DNA of 47,804 nt from Acinetobacter calcoaceticus. Its GTDB lineage: Bacteria; Pseudomonadota; Gammaproteobacteria; Pseudomonadales; Moraxellaceae. Numbering within the stretch: position 1 is the stretch's first letter; every line of letters starts with the position of its first letter. Where the stretch lies: contig NZ_JADVKT010000012.1 of the NCBI RefSeq assembly GCF_016508255.1, positions 1 through 47,804 on the forward strand, read 5' to 3'. Positions 1-10,235 of the stretch are shown piece after piece. Position numbers and translations under genes: made by a program. Below the pieces are notes generated by a model. It was not told the origin of the DNA and did no database searches. It worked only from the letters and a program-made list of their open reading frames with translations.

Positions 1-58
1 AAGATTCCAAAGATTCCAAAGATTCCAAAGATTCCAAAGATTCCAAAGATTCCAAAGA
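1..58. repeat. 9-bp tandem repeat, cut by window edge
   Basis: Six perfect head-to-tail copies of AAGATTCCA (1-54) and a partial seventh copy (55-58). The array begins at base 1, so its real length is unknown. It is non-coding and lies downstream of tyrS. The short perfect unit suggests a variable-number tandem repeat. Confidence 0.9.
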
Positions 59-150
59 CATATTAGAGTAAAAGCTCTATTTCCAAACTATGTTTCTCTC
101 TATCTTCTTATTTGCTTTGATTACTTTTCATTATTATTGATCTATAGATT

Positions 151-164
151 GTTCCACGTGGAAC
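151..164. other. parS: parS-like site 1 (ParB-binding palindrome)
   Basis: GTTCCACGTGGAAC is a perfect 14-bp palindrome that matches the ParB site consensus TGTTYCACGTGRAACA. It is intergenic, about 17.6 kb left of oriC. Three similar sites occur at 14495, 22803 and 46869, so chance is unlikely. ParB binding itself is inferred. Confidence 0.75.
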
Positions 165-193
165 GTTGAATTATTTTTGTGATCCTTAAATAA

Positions 194-219
194 AAAAAGC
201 AGGATTACTCCTGCTTTTT
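194..219 (-). terminator. Rho-independent terminator of tyrS
   Basis: Stem GCAGGA/TCCTGC (199-204 with 209-214) and a 4-nt loop, flanked by A and T runs. Read on the minus strand it ends in a T run 18 bases past the tyrS stop. Confidence 0.85.
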
Positions 220-236
220 ATCACTACACAACATTC

Positions 237-1472
<1,236 letters not shown>

Positions 1473-1530
1473 TTATTCAATTTGTGCGATATACTAACAT
1501 TTTTTCAGCGTCTTGCAGGGGAAGTTGTAT

Positions 1531-2658
1531 ATGAGCGCAATCTATATCGGCGTAATGACTGGCACTAGTATGGATGGTGTGGATATTGTTGCGGCTTCAT
1601 TTGAGCCACTACAGCTTCATGCCACACTTACTGTTCCATTCGAACCCGAGTTACGTGATGAGCTTATGGCGTTAACTTTACCTGATGACAATGAAATTGA
1701 CCGCATGGGTAAAGCTGATGTTGCTCTAGCGAAAATGATTGGTCATGGGATTAATACTCTCATTGAAAAAAACCAGCTAGATCGTAGTCAAATTAAAGCG
1801 ATTGGTTCACATGGGCAAACCATTCGTCACCGTCCAGAACATGGCTTTACACTACAAATTGGCGATCCAAATATCATTACTGAAATCACTCAAATTCCAG
1901 TTGTTTCAGATTTTCGTCGTAGAGATATGGCAGCAGGTGGTCAAGGCGCGCCATTAGTTCCAGCTTTTCATCAGGCATTATTTCAACATCCAAGTATTCA
2001 TCGTGTGATTTTGAATTTGGGTGGTATTGCCAATGTGAGTATGTTGCCTGCCAATAATCCTGATGGTGTATTTGGTTTTGATACGGGTCCTGCAAATATT
2101 TTGATGGACGCGTGGTGTCATCGCCATACAGGTCATCCATATGATGAAAATGGTGATTGGGCAGCTTATGGTCACCCTATTCGCTCTTTACTCGACCGTC
2201 TCCATGCACATGAATATTTTTCTAAAGAGCCACCTAAAAGCACAGGACGTGAGGATTTCAATATTGACTGGTTAGATGATCAGTTAATCGATTGGCGAAA
2301 CGATTTAACTTATGATGAGTTAGAAGACACACCTGAAAACATTCAAGCCACCTTATTAAAGCTTACTGTACGTGCCATTCAAAAAGCGATTTATCGCTCA
2401 GAGATGGAAACAGGTGAAGTATATGTATGTGGTGGTGGTGCTTATAACTCTTACTTACTAGAACAATTACGCTGGCGTCTTCGTAAGCACAATTGGTCTG
2501 TTCAACCTACAGATGTTTTAGGACTCTCCCCTACTTGGGTCGAGGCTACCGCATTTGCTTGGTTAGCAATGCGGTTTGTAAAAGGTTTAAGTGGTAATTT
2601 GCCAGCAGTAACAGGTGCTTCGGATTTTAGAATTTTAGGAACAATCACGGCGGTGTAA
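1531..2658 (+). CDS. anmK: Anhydro-N-acetylmuramic acid kinase
   Basis: Cytoplasmic peptidoglycan-recycling kinase. It hydrolyses and phosphorylates 1,6-anhydro-MurNAc to MurNAc-6-phosphate. The 375-aa protein shows the N-terminal nucleotide-binding motif GVMTGTSMDGVD, the conserved DFRRRDMAAGGQGAPLVP segment carrying the catalytic Asp, GGIANVS, and GFDTGPAN. An upstream in-frame TTG at 1513 exists, but the ribosome-binding site AGGGGAAG lies inside that extension, so the ATG at 1531 is preferred. Divergent from tyrS across about 80 bases, which must hold both promoters. It fits functionally with mpl and the lytic transglycosylase further right. Confidence 0.96.
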   Translation: MSAIYIGVMTGTSMDGVDIVAASFEPLQLHATLTVPFEPELRDELMALTLPDDNEIDRMGKADVALAKMIGHGINTLIEKNQLDRSQIKAIGSHGQTIRHRPEHGFTLQIGDPNIITEITQIPVVSDFRRRDMAAGGQGAPLVPAFHQALFQHPSIHRVILNLGGIANVSMLPANNPDGVFGFDTGPANILMDAWCHRHTGHPYDENGDWAAYGHPIRSLLDRLHAHEYFSKEPPKSTGREDFNIDWLDDQLIDWRNDLTYDELEDTPENIQATLLKLTVRAIQKAIYRSEMETGEVYVCGGGAYNSYLLEQLRWRLRKHNWSVQPTDVLGLSPTWVEATAFAWLAMRFVKGLSGNLPAVTGASDFRILGTITAV

Positions 2659-2785
2659 GGCTATTTATCGATTTAATTGGTCATATTCGACCTCATAGCA
2701 CATTTACTGACCCGAAATGCTCTTATTTAAATGAGCATAAAAACTCATGATGAACGCCAACAAAAATAATTTAAGGTATGTTTTC

Positions 2786-3628
2786 ATGGATCTGACCAAA
2801 CGTATTGATCAATACACTCGTGGCACCTGGACATTCGATGTGATTGATTCAGGCCCTATAGATGGTCCTCTCGTTGTTTTATTGCATGGTTTTCCAGAAA
2901 CTGCTCATAGTTGGGAGCAGACTTCTGAGTTATTGCATCAGCATCAATTTAGAACGCTTGCGATTCATCAACGCGGTTATAGTTTGAATGCCAGCCCCCA
3001 AAGCCGATTTCAATACGCACTGAGTGAACTTGTAGAAGATGTAGCAAGTTTAATTGAGCAGCTTGGTCAGCCAGTTTATTTAATTGGGCATGACTGGGGC
3101 TCGGCAATCGCTTCAGGCGTTGCGATGAAATATCCACAATATATTCAACATCTCACTTTAGTCTCTGTGCCTCACCAAGCTGCTTTTTTAAAAGCTTGTT
3201 TAAGCAGTAGACAACTTTTTAAATCTTATTATTTTGCAATTTTTCAGCTGCCGATTCTGCCCGAACTTTTATTTAAAAAAATACCTAAATTGGGCCGCAA
3301 ATTTCTTAAGTCATCAGGTATGACCGAAGAGCAAATTGAGATATTCGAGGCTGAGTTTATAGAAGAAAATAGATTATCTACGGCGTTGAATTGGTATCGT
3401 GGCTTTTTTTGGGACAAGCCTCAAAATCCGTTTAAAGCCATAGATGTTCCTACTCTTTTTATTTGGGGTAAACATGATATTGCAGTTACAGAAAAAAGTG
3501 CCGAGCTAAACTCACATTATTTTAAAAATAGTTATGAGGCAGTTTTTATGGATGCATCGCATTGGATTCCATATCAGAATGCACCTGAACTGGTGCAATA
3601 TTTTTTAGAATCTGTCCGTAAAAAGTAA
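2786..3628 (+). CDS. Alpha/beta-hydrolase, epoxide-hydrolase-like
   Basis: A 280-aa cytoplasmic alpha/beta-hydrolase. The oxyanion motif HGFPE is at residues 34-38. The nucleophile elbow GHDWGS places Asp103 as nucleophile, typical of epoxide hydrolases and haloalkane dehalogenases rather than serine esterases. The probable acid is Asp231 (GKHD) and the histidine is His259 (DASHW). HGFPE together with GHDWG favours an epoxide hydrolase; the substrate is unknown. ATGs at 2747 and 2750 are in frame, but an AAGG 9 bases before the ATG at 2786 favours the shorter form. Follows anmK by about 127 bases and shares a bidirectional terminator with erpA. Confidence 0.88.
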   Translation: MDLTKRIDQYTRGTWTFDVIDSGPIDGPLVVLLHGFPETAHSWEQTSELLHQHQFRTLAIHQRGYSLNASPQSRFQYALSELVEDVASLIEQLGQPVYLIGHDWGSAIASGVAMKYPQYIQHLTLVSVPHQAAFLKACLSSRQLFKSYYFAIFQLPILPELLFKKIPKLGRKFLKSSGMTEEQIEIFEAEFIEENRLSTALNWYRGFFWDKPQNPFKAIDVPTLFIWGKHDIAVTEKSAELNSHYFKNSYEAVFMDASHWIPYQNAPELVQYFLESVRKK

Positions 3629-3641
3629 GGATCTGACCAAT

Positions 3642-3673
3642 AAAAAAACCTCTCTATTTTGAGAGGTTTTTTT
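3642..3673. terminator. Bidirectional terminator
   Basis: Thirteen-base perfect arms: seven A plus CCTCTC (3642-3654), a 6-base loop, and GAGAGG plus seven T (3661-3673). It serves the hydrolase (+) and erpA (-), which converge here. Confidence 0.92.
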
Positions 3674-3688
3674 AATTTTAAAATTTTT

Positions 3689-4024
3689 TTAAATCGAGAA
3701 CGAAGAACCACAACCACATGTTGTTGTTGCATTTGGGTTTTGGATAATAAAACGTGACCCTTCAAGACCTTCTACATAGTCAACCACTGAGCCAATTAAA
3801 TATTGATAGCTAAGTGAGTCAACAAGCATTTTTACATCGCCATTTACGAATTCTGCATCATCTTCATTTACGCTTTCAGCAAAATTGAAGCCATACGAAA
3901 ACCCTGAACACCCGCCTCCTGTTACATACACACGTAACATGAGATCGTCATTCCCTTCACTATCACGGAGTTGGCGTACCTTATTGGCAGCATTATCTGT
4001 CAAAACTAGAGCTTGGGCATTCAT
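3689..4024 (-). CDS. erpA: Iron-sulfur cluster insertion protein ErpA
   Basis: A-type carrier that delivers Fe-S clusters to apoproteins. The 111-aa protein has the three family cysteines at residues 39 ([11 protein letters not shown]), 103 and 105 ([10 protein letters not shown]). The YEF-like insertion-free fold and the [14 protein letters not shown] start suit ErpA rather than IscA or SufA, and there are no isc or suf genes beside it. The start ATG is preceded by GAGG at a good distance. Convergent with the hydrolase on its left. Confidence 0.95.
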   Translation of the reverse strand: MNAQALVLTDNAANKVRQLRDSEGNDDLMLRVYVTGGGCSGFSYGFNFAESVNEDDAEFVNGDVKMLVDSLSYQYLIGSVVDYVEGLEGSRFIIQNPNATTTCGCGSSFSI

Positions 4025-4067
4025 GATGATTGTTCCTCGGATTTTGCTGTGCCTTTCAAAATAAAAA

Positions 4068-4106
4068 AGACCCTATATTGAGTATAGCATAATCAATATA
4101 GGGTCT
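4068..4106 (-). terminator. Terminator after the first AdeT-like gene
   Basis: Perfect 14-base stem (4068-4081 with 4093-4106) and an 11-base loop. On the minus strand it is followed by a run of T. It lies between the stop of the gene at 4149 and the start of erpA, and separates their transcripts. Confidence 0.88.
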
Positions 4107-4148
4107 GTCTTCGAACTTTAAAGCCAATCTTGAGTATTTTTATCAAGA

Positions 4149-5153
4149 TTATTTGTAATTCTCATCCTGTAAGCCACATTCAAAGTTTTTAGCATCTTGC
4201 TTACAACGGAATTGCCAAAGGAGTTTCATCATACGTTTATCGTACACACCACGTTGTGTAAGGTTAATGCGAGACTCACGCATGAGCTTTTGGTAACCAG
4301 GTTTATCTGCAGCTGGAACATCCATCCAGTAGCTTTGTGGGATATCAGCTTTCATTTTACCTAAAATGTTAAATGCACGTGGTAGCTGAGCTGCTACCCA
4401 TTGTCGTGATTTCTGTCCAAAACCAGCAGGAAACTTATCAGGTCGAATAATAATATTTCCTGTCACCTGCAAAATCGGATAGTTCACGATCGCGCCTTTT
4501 GTTCCTAGCCCTTTTTGTAGTTCTAAAGGTTTAAATGCTGCTGCTGGCGCACCAATAATATCAACTTGATGGTTATTAAATTTAGCACCGAAATTTGTTA
4601 CGTCAGCACTAACAGCCTGCGCTCCTACCTGCTGCACCATAATTTTTTGTGCTTCATCATAGTCAAGAACGGCAATTTTTTTACCTGCAGCTTTCGCTAC
4701 TGTATTAATGCTACGGTCATTTACTAATAGATAGGCATCGCCAACTGGAATAACACCAACAACCTCATAGCGGCCGTTAACCATATATTTACTAAAAGTC
4801 GGACTCGCTAAACCCTGCATCACTTTTACAGCAAGCTTGAGATCAGGAATAGCTCCAATTGCATCTAATGACCCTGTAAACGAGTTAAATTGACGACCAC
4901 GCATCCCTGACACACTAATACCATCACATTTGCCCGCTTTGAAATCTTCAGCAATCACGGCTTCATTCTGGTTTACTTTGAGTTCAATATCAGCTCCCCA
5001 GTTTTTAGCGGCAAGTTGATAATCCTTCATTAGCGCATAGACATCGCCATTTTTACCAACGAAGTCAAAAACACATACTGTTTGTTTAGCCTGAGCTGCA
5101 AAAGAAACTGTGGTAAGTCCAATCGCAAGTAATAGCATTTTGGAAAATTGCAT
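4149..5153 (-). CDS. AdeT-family periplasmic protein, copy 1 (putative solute-binding)
   Basis: A 334-aa secreted protein with a clear signal peptide (hydrophobic MLLLAIGLTTVSFAAQA). It is a paralogue of the two genes to its right. All share a VCVFD start to the mature part, GKCD about 50 residues on, the QKIMVQ segment, PAAAFKPLEL or PAYAYKPLE, and RGVYD plus RC...FEC at the C-terminus. Four cysteines are conserved in all three copies, suggesting two disulfides. Homologues are named AdeT in A. baumannii and described as efflux-related, but no transmembrane pump domains are visible; the layout looks like a periplasmic ligand-binding protein. This copy is the most diverged. The ATG at 5153 follows AAGGAAAGGAAA; an upstream ATG at 5207 has no such support. 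Confidence 0.85.
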   Translation of the reverse strand: MQFSKMLLLAIGLTTVSFAAQAKQTVCVFDFVGKNGDVYALMKDYQLAAKNWGADIELKVNQNEAVIAEDFKAGKCDGISVSGMRGRQFNSFTGSLDAIGAIPDLKLAVKVMQGLASPTFSKYMVNGRYEVVGVIPVGDAYLLVNDRSINTVAKAAGKKIAVLDYDEAQKIMVQQVGAQAVSADVTNFGAKFNNHQVDIIGAPAAAFKPLELQKGLGTKGAIVNYPILQVTGNIIIRPDKFPAGFGQKSRQWVAAQLPRAFNILGKMKADIPQSYWMDVPAADKPGYQKLMRESRINLTQRGVYDKRMMKLLWQFRCKQDAKNFECGLQDENYK

Positions 5154-5506
5154 ATTCTTTTTCCTTTCCTTGTGGAGTTTTTGTTTTTCGATACCAAGAA
5201 ATTTCACACCAAAATGGTATGAGTCGGATAGGCCTCATATAAAAAATCATGTTGTAGATATTTTTACGGAACTTTTTGCTTTTATGATTTTATTTCCATG
5301 AAAAATAGATAGCGATTGATCTACCTATTAGCAATTATATTCATCATTCAAGTCCTTGATCCATTTTTATACCTTCATGTTTCCCTATGAAGTTTTTATC
5401 TAAATTTAGCTTAACGTCTTTCTAACTAACAACAATGGCAGAATTGACAGTACATAGAAAACAAAAAGCCTAGAACTGAGTCTAGGCTTTTTGAGAGAAA
5501 TTAAGA
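5154..5506. other. Gene-free spacer between AdeT-like copies 1 and 2
   Basis: AT-rich. It should hold the promoter of copy 1 on its left side and holds the terminator of copy 2 at 5463-5492. I see no other gene or repeat in it. Confidence 0.6.
5463..5492 (-). terminator. Terminator of AdeT-like copy 2
   Basis: Perfect 12-base arms (5463-5474 with 5481-5492, core GCCTAGA/TCTAGGC), a 6-base loop, and a T run when read on the minus strand. Confidence 0.9.
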
Positions 5507-6514
5507 TTATTCACCAGGCATTGAACATTCAAAGTTAGCCTTGTCCACAGAACAACGTGCTTTTTTCAATACAGACATCATTCCTGCATCGTAAACGCCA
5601 CGTTTAGTTAGGTCCATACGGCCATCACGTAACATTTTTTGATACTTAAGCTTGTCTTCTGCACTTAAGTTCATTTTGTATTTGCCAGGAATTTGCGCTT
5701 CTAAACGGTTAATCATTGCCAAGTTCTTAGGTAACTGTTTAACGAACCAGTCACGAGATTTTTGACCAAAACCAGCTGGGAATTTATCAGAACGTAATAC
5801 TAGATCTGCTGTAACGTGTAGTACAGGGAAGTTCCACATTACACCGTTTGCACCCAAACCTTTATTTAACTCTAATGGTTTATAAGCATAAGCAGGCGCA
5901 CCTACCATATCTACTTGACCATTATTAAATTTCGCAGCAAAGTTTGAAATATCAGAAAGAACTGCTTGAGCACCTACGCGTTGCACCATAATTTTTTGTG
6001 CGTCGTCATAACCCAATACAGCGAATTTTTTACCCGCAGCTTTTTCAACAGAGTTGATGTTTTTATCACGTACGAAAATGAATGCCGAACCTAGCGGAGA
6101 AATACCAGCAACTTCGTATTTTTTACCACCCATATTAGTGGTCATTTTTGCTGCATTACGCGCATCTAATACATATGTGATTGCACGTTGAGCGATTTGG
6201 TTATTTGGAACACCGCCTAGTGAGTCGATAGATCCTGCGAATTTGTTATATTGGCGCGCACGCATTGCTGTCATTGCTACAGCATCACATTTGCCTGCTT
6301 TAAAATCATTATCAGCAACTGCCTCGTCCTGACGAGGAACCAAGTTAATTTCAGTACCCCAGCCTTTTGCAGCAAGAGCCCATTCTTCCATCATTTTATA
6401 TGAGTCGCCTGCTTTTCCTAAGAGGTCGAATACACATACGGTACTCGCTGCTTGCGCTGAAGCAGAAAAACCAACAACAGAAGCGGCAGCCATAGCAAGT
6501 ACGATTTTTTTCAT
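5507..6514 (-). CDS. adeT: AdeT-family periplasmic protein, copy 2
   Basis: A 335-aa secreted protein, the closest of the three to what is called AdeT in A. baumannii. Signal peptide about residues 1-22 (ending SASAQA), then a globular periplasmic part. Conserved cysteines at 27, 76, 321 and 330 recur in both paralogues. It has no transmembrane helices after the signal peptide, so it cannot itself be an RND pump; a ligand-binding role is inferred. An ATG at 6523 sits directly against the GGAAGG ribosome-binding site, so the ATG at 6514, nine bases away from it, is the better start. Own terminator and own upstream region of about 250 bases. Confidence 0.88.
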   Translation of the reverse strand: MKKIVLAMAAASVVGFSASAQAASTVCVFDLLGKAGDSYKMMEEWALAAKGWGTEINLVPRQDEAVADNDFKAGKCDAVAMTAMRARQYNKFAGSIDSLGGVPNNQIAQRAITYVLDARNAAKMTTNMGGKKYEVAGISPLGSAFIFVRDKNINSVEKAAGKKFAVLGYDDAQKIMVQRVGAQAVLSDISNFAAKFNNGQVDMVGAPAYAYKPLELNKGLGANGVMWNFPVLHVTADLVLRSDKFPAGFGQKSRDWFVKQLPKNLAMINRLEAQIPGKYKMNLSAEDKLKYQKMLRDGRMDLTKRGVYDAGMMSVLKKARCSVDKANFECSMPGE

Positions 6515-6768
6515 TTTCTTCATCCTTCCACGGAACAGATTTTTTGTTTGAAGTTTCCTTTCAAAGACAGATATTAATCATGTTTTTTAGAAAAAAATAG
6601 AGCATTTACTCAATTTTTTTATCTAATTGGACCATTGTTTGTTCAATTTAAATTATTTATTAGCGATAAAAATCTCTAAGTTTCCATAAGTTACTTTTTA
6701 TATTTATAATTTTCATACCCATATTCAGCTTTGAAATATATGTAGCGTTTTTGTGTTTAAAAAATCAA

Positions 6769-7773
6769 CTACTCTGCGTTAAGTGTGCATTCAAAATTTG
6801 TCCGTTCAACTGTACAGCGAGCACGCTTAAGCACACTCATCATTGTGGCATCGTATACGCCCTGTTTTGTTAAGCTGAGGCGACCTTCACGTAAAATTTT
6901 TTGATATTTGGTTTTATCTTCTGCTGAAAAGTTCATTTTAATTTTTGCTGGGACACCCATTTCTAGACGTTTTATCATGGCAAAATTCTGAGGTATTTGT
7001 TGGATAAACCAATCGCGTGACTTTATTCCAAAATCTATGGGAAACTTATCACTTCTAGTAATTAAATCACCCGTAACGTTCACTACCGGAAAAGTAAACA
7101 TAGCCCCACTCGTTCCCACACCTTTACCAATTTCTAGTGGTTTATAAGCATAAGCAGGTGCGGCAATTGCATCGACTTGCCCACTATTAAACTTTTTCAC
7201 AAAATCGGTAATTTCAGAAGGAATGGGCTTTGCGCCAACACTTTCAACCATAATTTTCTGTGCTGCGTCATATTGCAAAATAGCAAACTTAGTCCCACGT
7301 ACTTTTTCAATTGAGTTAAGGTTTTTATCTCTTACAAATAAGTATGCTAATCCAATTTGAATAATCCCAACAACCTCGTAATTCATTCCATTTTGCGCAG
7401 TCACTAGACGATGTTTATTGCGCTTATCGAGAACATAGCTAATCGCTTTTTGTGCAATCGAATTACTGGTTACCCCACCAATCGCATCGATAGAACCCGC
7501 AAATTTATTATAATTTCGCGCCCGCATGGAGGTCATATAAGCAGCATCACATTTGCCTTCACGCAATCTACGGTCAACCAAACCCTCATCTTGAAACGGA
7601 ATTAAAGTGATATCAGCTTGCCAACTTTTAGCTGCAAGCGCCCACTCCTCCATCATTTTATAGGATTCACCCGACTTTCCTAATAAATCAAATACACACA
7701 CATTTTGTCCCGCATGTGCAGTCCCCATAGCACAGCAAAGTACTGTACTAACAATCCCCAATCCCTTTTTCAT
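6769..7773 (-). CDS. adeT: AdeT-family periplasmic protein, copy 3
   Basis: A 334-aa secreted paralogue of the previous gene. The signal peptide ends near GTAHA. The segment SYKMMEEWALAAK is shared word for word with copy 2, as are MRARxYNKFAGSID and PAYAYKPLE. All four family cysteines are kept. The start has AAGGAAAG at good spacing. No clear terminator is seen after its stop; the 254-base gap to copy 2 is AT-rich. Whether the three copies differ in ligand cannot be told from sequence. Confidence 0.87.
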   Translation of the reverse strand: MKKGLGIVSTVLCCAMGTAHAGQNVCVFDLLGKSGESYKMMEEWALAAKSWQADITLIPFQDEGLVDRRLREGKCDAAYMTSMRARNYNKFAGSIDAIGGVTSNSIAQKAISYVLDKRNKHRLVTAQNGMNYEVVGIIQIGLAYLFVRDKNLNSIEKVRGTKFAILQYDAAQKIMVESVGAKPIPSEITDFVKKFNSGQVDAIAAPAYAYKPLEIGKGVGTSGAMFTFPVVNVTGDLITRSDKFPIDFGIKSRDWFIQQIPQNFAMIKRLEMGVPAKIKMNFSAEDKTKYQKILREGRLSLTKQGVYDATMMSVLKRARCTVERTNFECTLNAE

Positions 7774-8026
7774 TTTACTTTCCTTAGTCTGGTTTTATTA
7801 ATAGCTCATTTATCAACCAAATCTTAATTTTTTTATTTTAGCCACATTTTTTTCGTTATGTGCTTTATCTTGTTCAATATTTGGATAATTTCAGACGAAT
7901 AGCTAAATCTATAGCTTTTTAATCTCTCCAATATTTGCCAACTTGGAACTAAAATCCGGAAAGTTTTGTTTTCATCGGCAGTTCTCTTTAAAATACAGCA
8001 TCCCTAACTCACCTCGATACAATAAG

Positions 8027-9958
8027 ATGATTCAATTTGACCAAGTTTCTTTACGCCGCGGTGGACGTGTTCTATTTCAAAAAGCGTCTATGCAATTACA
8101 CCCAGGCTGGAAGATTGGTCTGACTGGAGTCAATGGAGCTGGAAAATCCACCCTATTTGCAGCTTTACTTGGAAGTTTAGGGGCTGATGAAGGTTCACTA
8201 ACTCGTCCTTCAGGCTGGATCGTGGCGCATATGGCGCAAGAAATAAAAGCACTAGATATGCCTGCAATTGATTTTGTTCTCTCGGGCGATGAAGAGTTTT
8301 GGGATATTCAAAATAAGCTTGCTCAACCAGATCAACTGAGTGACTTCGAGTTAGCTAAATTACATGGCCGCTTTGATGAAATTCATGGTTATTCAGCACC
8401 ATCTAAAGCTGCTCAGCTCATGGCTGGTCTTGGCTTTTTAGAAAATCAATTGCGTTTGAACGTTGAGAGTTTCTCAGGTGGATGGCGTATGCGTTTAAAT
8501 TTAGCACGCACCTTAATGAGCCGTTCAGATTTATTATTACTTGATGAACCAACAAACCATTTAGACTTAGATGCAATCTTGTGGTTAGAAGATTGGCTTA
8601 AAGCCTATGAAGGTACACTCATTCTCATTTCACATGATCGTGACTTTTTAGATGCGATTACAGATCATATTCTGCATATTGAAAATCAGGAACTCACGCT
8701 TTACACCGGGAACTACTCTACATTTGAAACCACACGTAGTGAACGTCTTGCCCAGCAACAACAAGCTTTTGAGAAACAAGAAGAAACGCGCGCTCATCTA
8801 CAAAAGTTTATTGATCGTTTTAAAGCAAAAGCGACAAAAGCTCGTCAGGCACAAAGCCGTATTAAACAACTTGAGCGTATGCAGCAACTTGCACCTGCAC
8901 ATGTAGATACGCCGTTTACGTTTAGCTTCCGTGAACCGACCAAAATGAGTTCTCCTTTGCTGACTTTAGACAATGCCAGCATTGGTTATGGCGATACACA
9001 AATAGCTGAGAAAATCAGATTACAAATTACGCCAACCTCACGTATTGGTTTACTTGGTATGAACGGCGCAGGTAAATCAACCTTAATTAAAAGTTTGGTT
9101 GGTGACTTACCGCTATTAGCTGGTGAACGCAAGGCGTCAGAGTTACTTAATATTGGTTACTTTGCCCAGCACCAAATGGATGCTTTAGATGGCCATGCTA
9201 CTCCAATGTTACAGCTTGCGCGTATAGCAGATAAAAAAATTAGTGAAGCCACCTTACGTTCTTTCTTAGGTAGTTTTGGCTTTAGTGGTGAACGCATGGA
9301 TACGCCATGTGAAACCTTTTCTGGTGGAGAGCGCGCTCGTTTGGCCCTCGCACTTATTGTATGGCAGCGCCCAAATGTTTTAATCCTCGATGAGCCAACG
9401 AACCATTTAGATCTTGATATGCGTCACGCATTAAGCATGGCATTACAAGATTTTGAAGGGGCTGTTGTGCTGGTTTCCCACGAACGTCAACTCATTGCAA
9501 GTGTTTGTGATGAGCTTCTTTTGGTACACGGCGGTAAATCTACCGAATTCGAAGGTGATTTACAGGATTATGCAAAATGGCTACGTGAAGCACGTCAGCA
9601 ACTAATCAATGCTCAAAATGCTGTAGGTCAAAATAATTCTTCCTCTCCCGCTCCTGCCCTCGCTAAAGTTGATAAAGAAGCGCAGCGTAAAGAAGCGGCT
9701 CGCCGTCGTGAACAAACTCGACCTATTCGTAAGAATATTGAAAAAGTTGAGTCTCAAATTGAGAAACTTCAACCACAGCTTGTCAAAATTGAAGAGTCTC
9801 TGGCAGACACGACGTTATATGAAGCTGCACGTAAGGATGATCTGCTCAAACTTATGAATGAACAGACTGAGTTGAAGGCTAAACTTGAACAATATGAAGA
9901 ACAGCTTTTAGAACTTATGATGGAGTTAGAAGAGTTGGAAGCTTCATTCGAAAACTAA
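8027..9958 (+). CDS. yheS: ABC-F family ATPase, YheS-like
   Basis: A 643-aa soluble ABC-F protein; this family acts on ribosomes rather than in membranes. It has two ATPase domains: Walker A GVNGAGKST, signature FSGGWRMRLNLA, Walker B LLLLDEPTNHLD; and GMNGAGKST, SGGERARLALAL, LILDEPTNHLD. A charged interdomain linker rich in Q, K and R (FKAKATKARQAQSR) follows the first domain, and a coiled coil fills the C-terminal ~90 residues. Length and the start MIQFDQVSLRRGGRVLF match YheS rather than Uup or EttA. An in-frame ATG at 7943 gives a 28-residue extension unlike the family, so I chose 8027, although its ribosome-binding site is weak. Confidence 0.93.
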   Translation: MIQFDQVSLRRGGRVLFQKASMQLHPGWKIGLTGVNGAGKSTLFAALLGSLGADEGSLTRPSGWIVAHMAQEIKALDMPAIDFVLSGDEEFWDIQNKLAQPDQLSDFELAKLHGRFDEIHGYSAPSKAAQLMAGLGFLENQLRLNVESFSGGWRMRLNLARTLMSRSDLLLLDEPTNHLDLDAILWLEDWLKAYEGTLILISHDRDFLDAITDHILHIENQELTLYTGNYSTFETTRSERLAQQQQAFEKQEETRAHLQKFIDRFKAKATKARQAQSRIKQLERMQQLAPAHVDTPFTFSFREPTKMSSPLLTLDNASIGYGDTQIAEKIRLQITPTSRIGLLGMNGAGKSTLIKSLVGDLPLLAGERKASELLNIGYFAQHQMDALDGHATPMLQLARIADKKISEATLRSFLGSFGFSGERMDTPCETFSGGERARLALALIVWQRPNVLILDEPTNHLDLDMRHALSMALQDFEGAVVLVSHERQLIASVCDELLLVHGGKSTEFEGDLQDYAKWLREARQQLINAQNAVGQNNSSSPAPALAKVDKEAQRKEAARRREQTRPIRKNIEKVESQIEKLQPQLVKIEESLADTTLYEAARKDDLLKLMNEQTELKAKLEQYEEQLLELMMELEELEASFEN

Positions 9959-9965
9959 TTATCTT

Positions 9966-10005
9966 GCCAGTTCCAGACTGACTGCATGCTGGAACTGGCT
10001 TTTTT
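9966..10005 (+). terminator. Terminator of yheS
   Basis: Perfect 11-base stem GCCAGTTCCAG/CTGGAACTGGC followed by six T. Confidence 0.93.
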
Positions 10006-10235
10006 GATAGAATTAAAAATAAAGCATATATTTTTGATAACATCAGAAGATGTTTGGGTGAAGATCAACTAATTTAATTTAGCTATTAAATTTTTGAGAT
10101 AGATTCAAATTTGATAACATATAAAATATAAACTACATCTTAAGGGTTGCCATACACAGATAATTTAACTAAATTCTGTAGCTTCGTTTTACCCTTCTAT
10201 TGAGTAGGTATTTAATTCGGGATCAGACAAACTGA

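Noticed and set aside
2717..2738. Hairpin ATGCTC/GAGCAT between anmK and the hydrolase gene
   Set aside because: Short stem, AT-rich loop and no T run on either strand, so not called a terminator.
4149..7773. Calling the AdeT proteins RND efflux pumps
   Set aside because: No transmembrane segments beyond the signal peptide, and RND pumps are about 1,000 aa.
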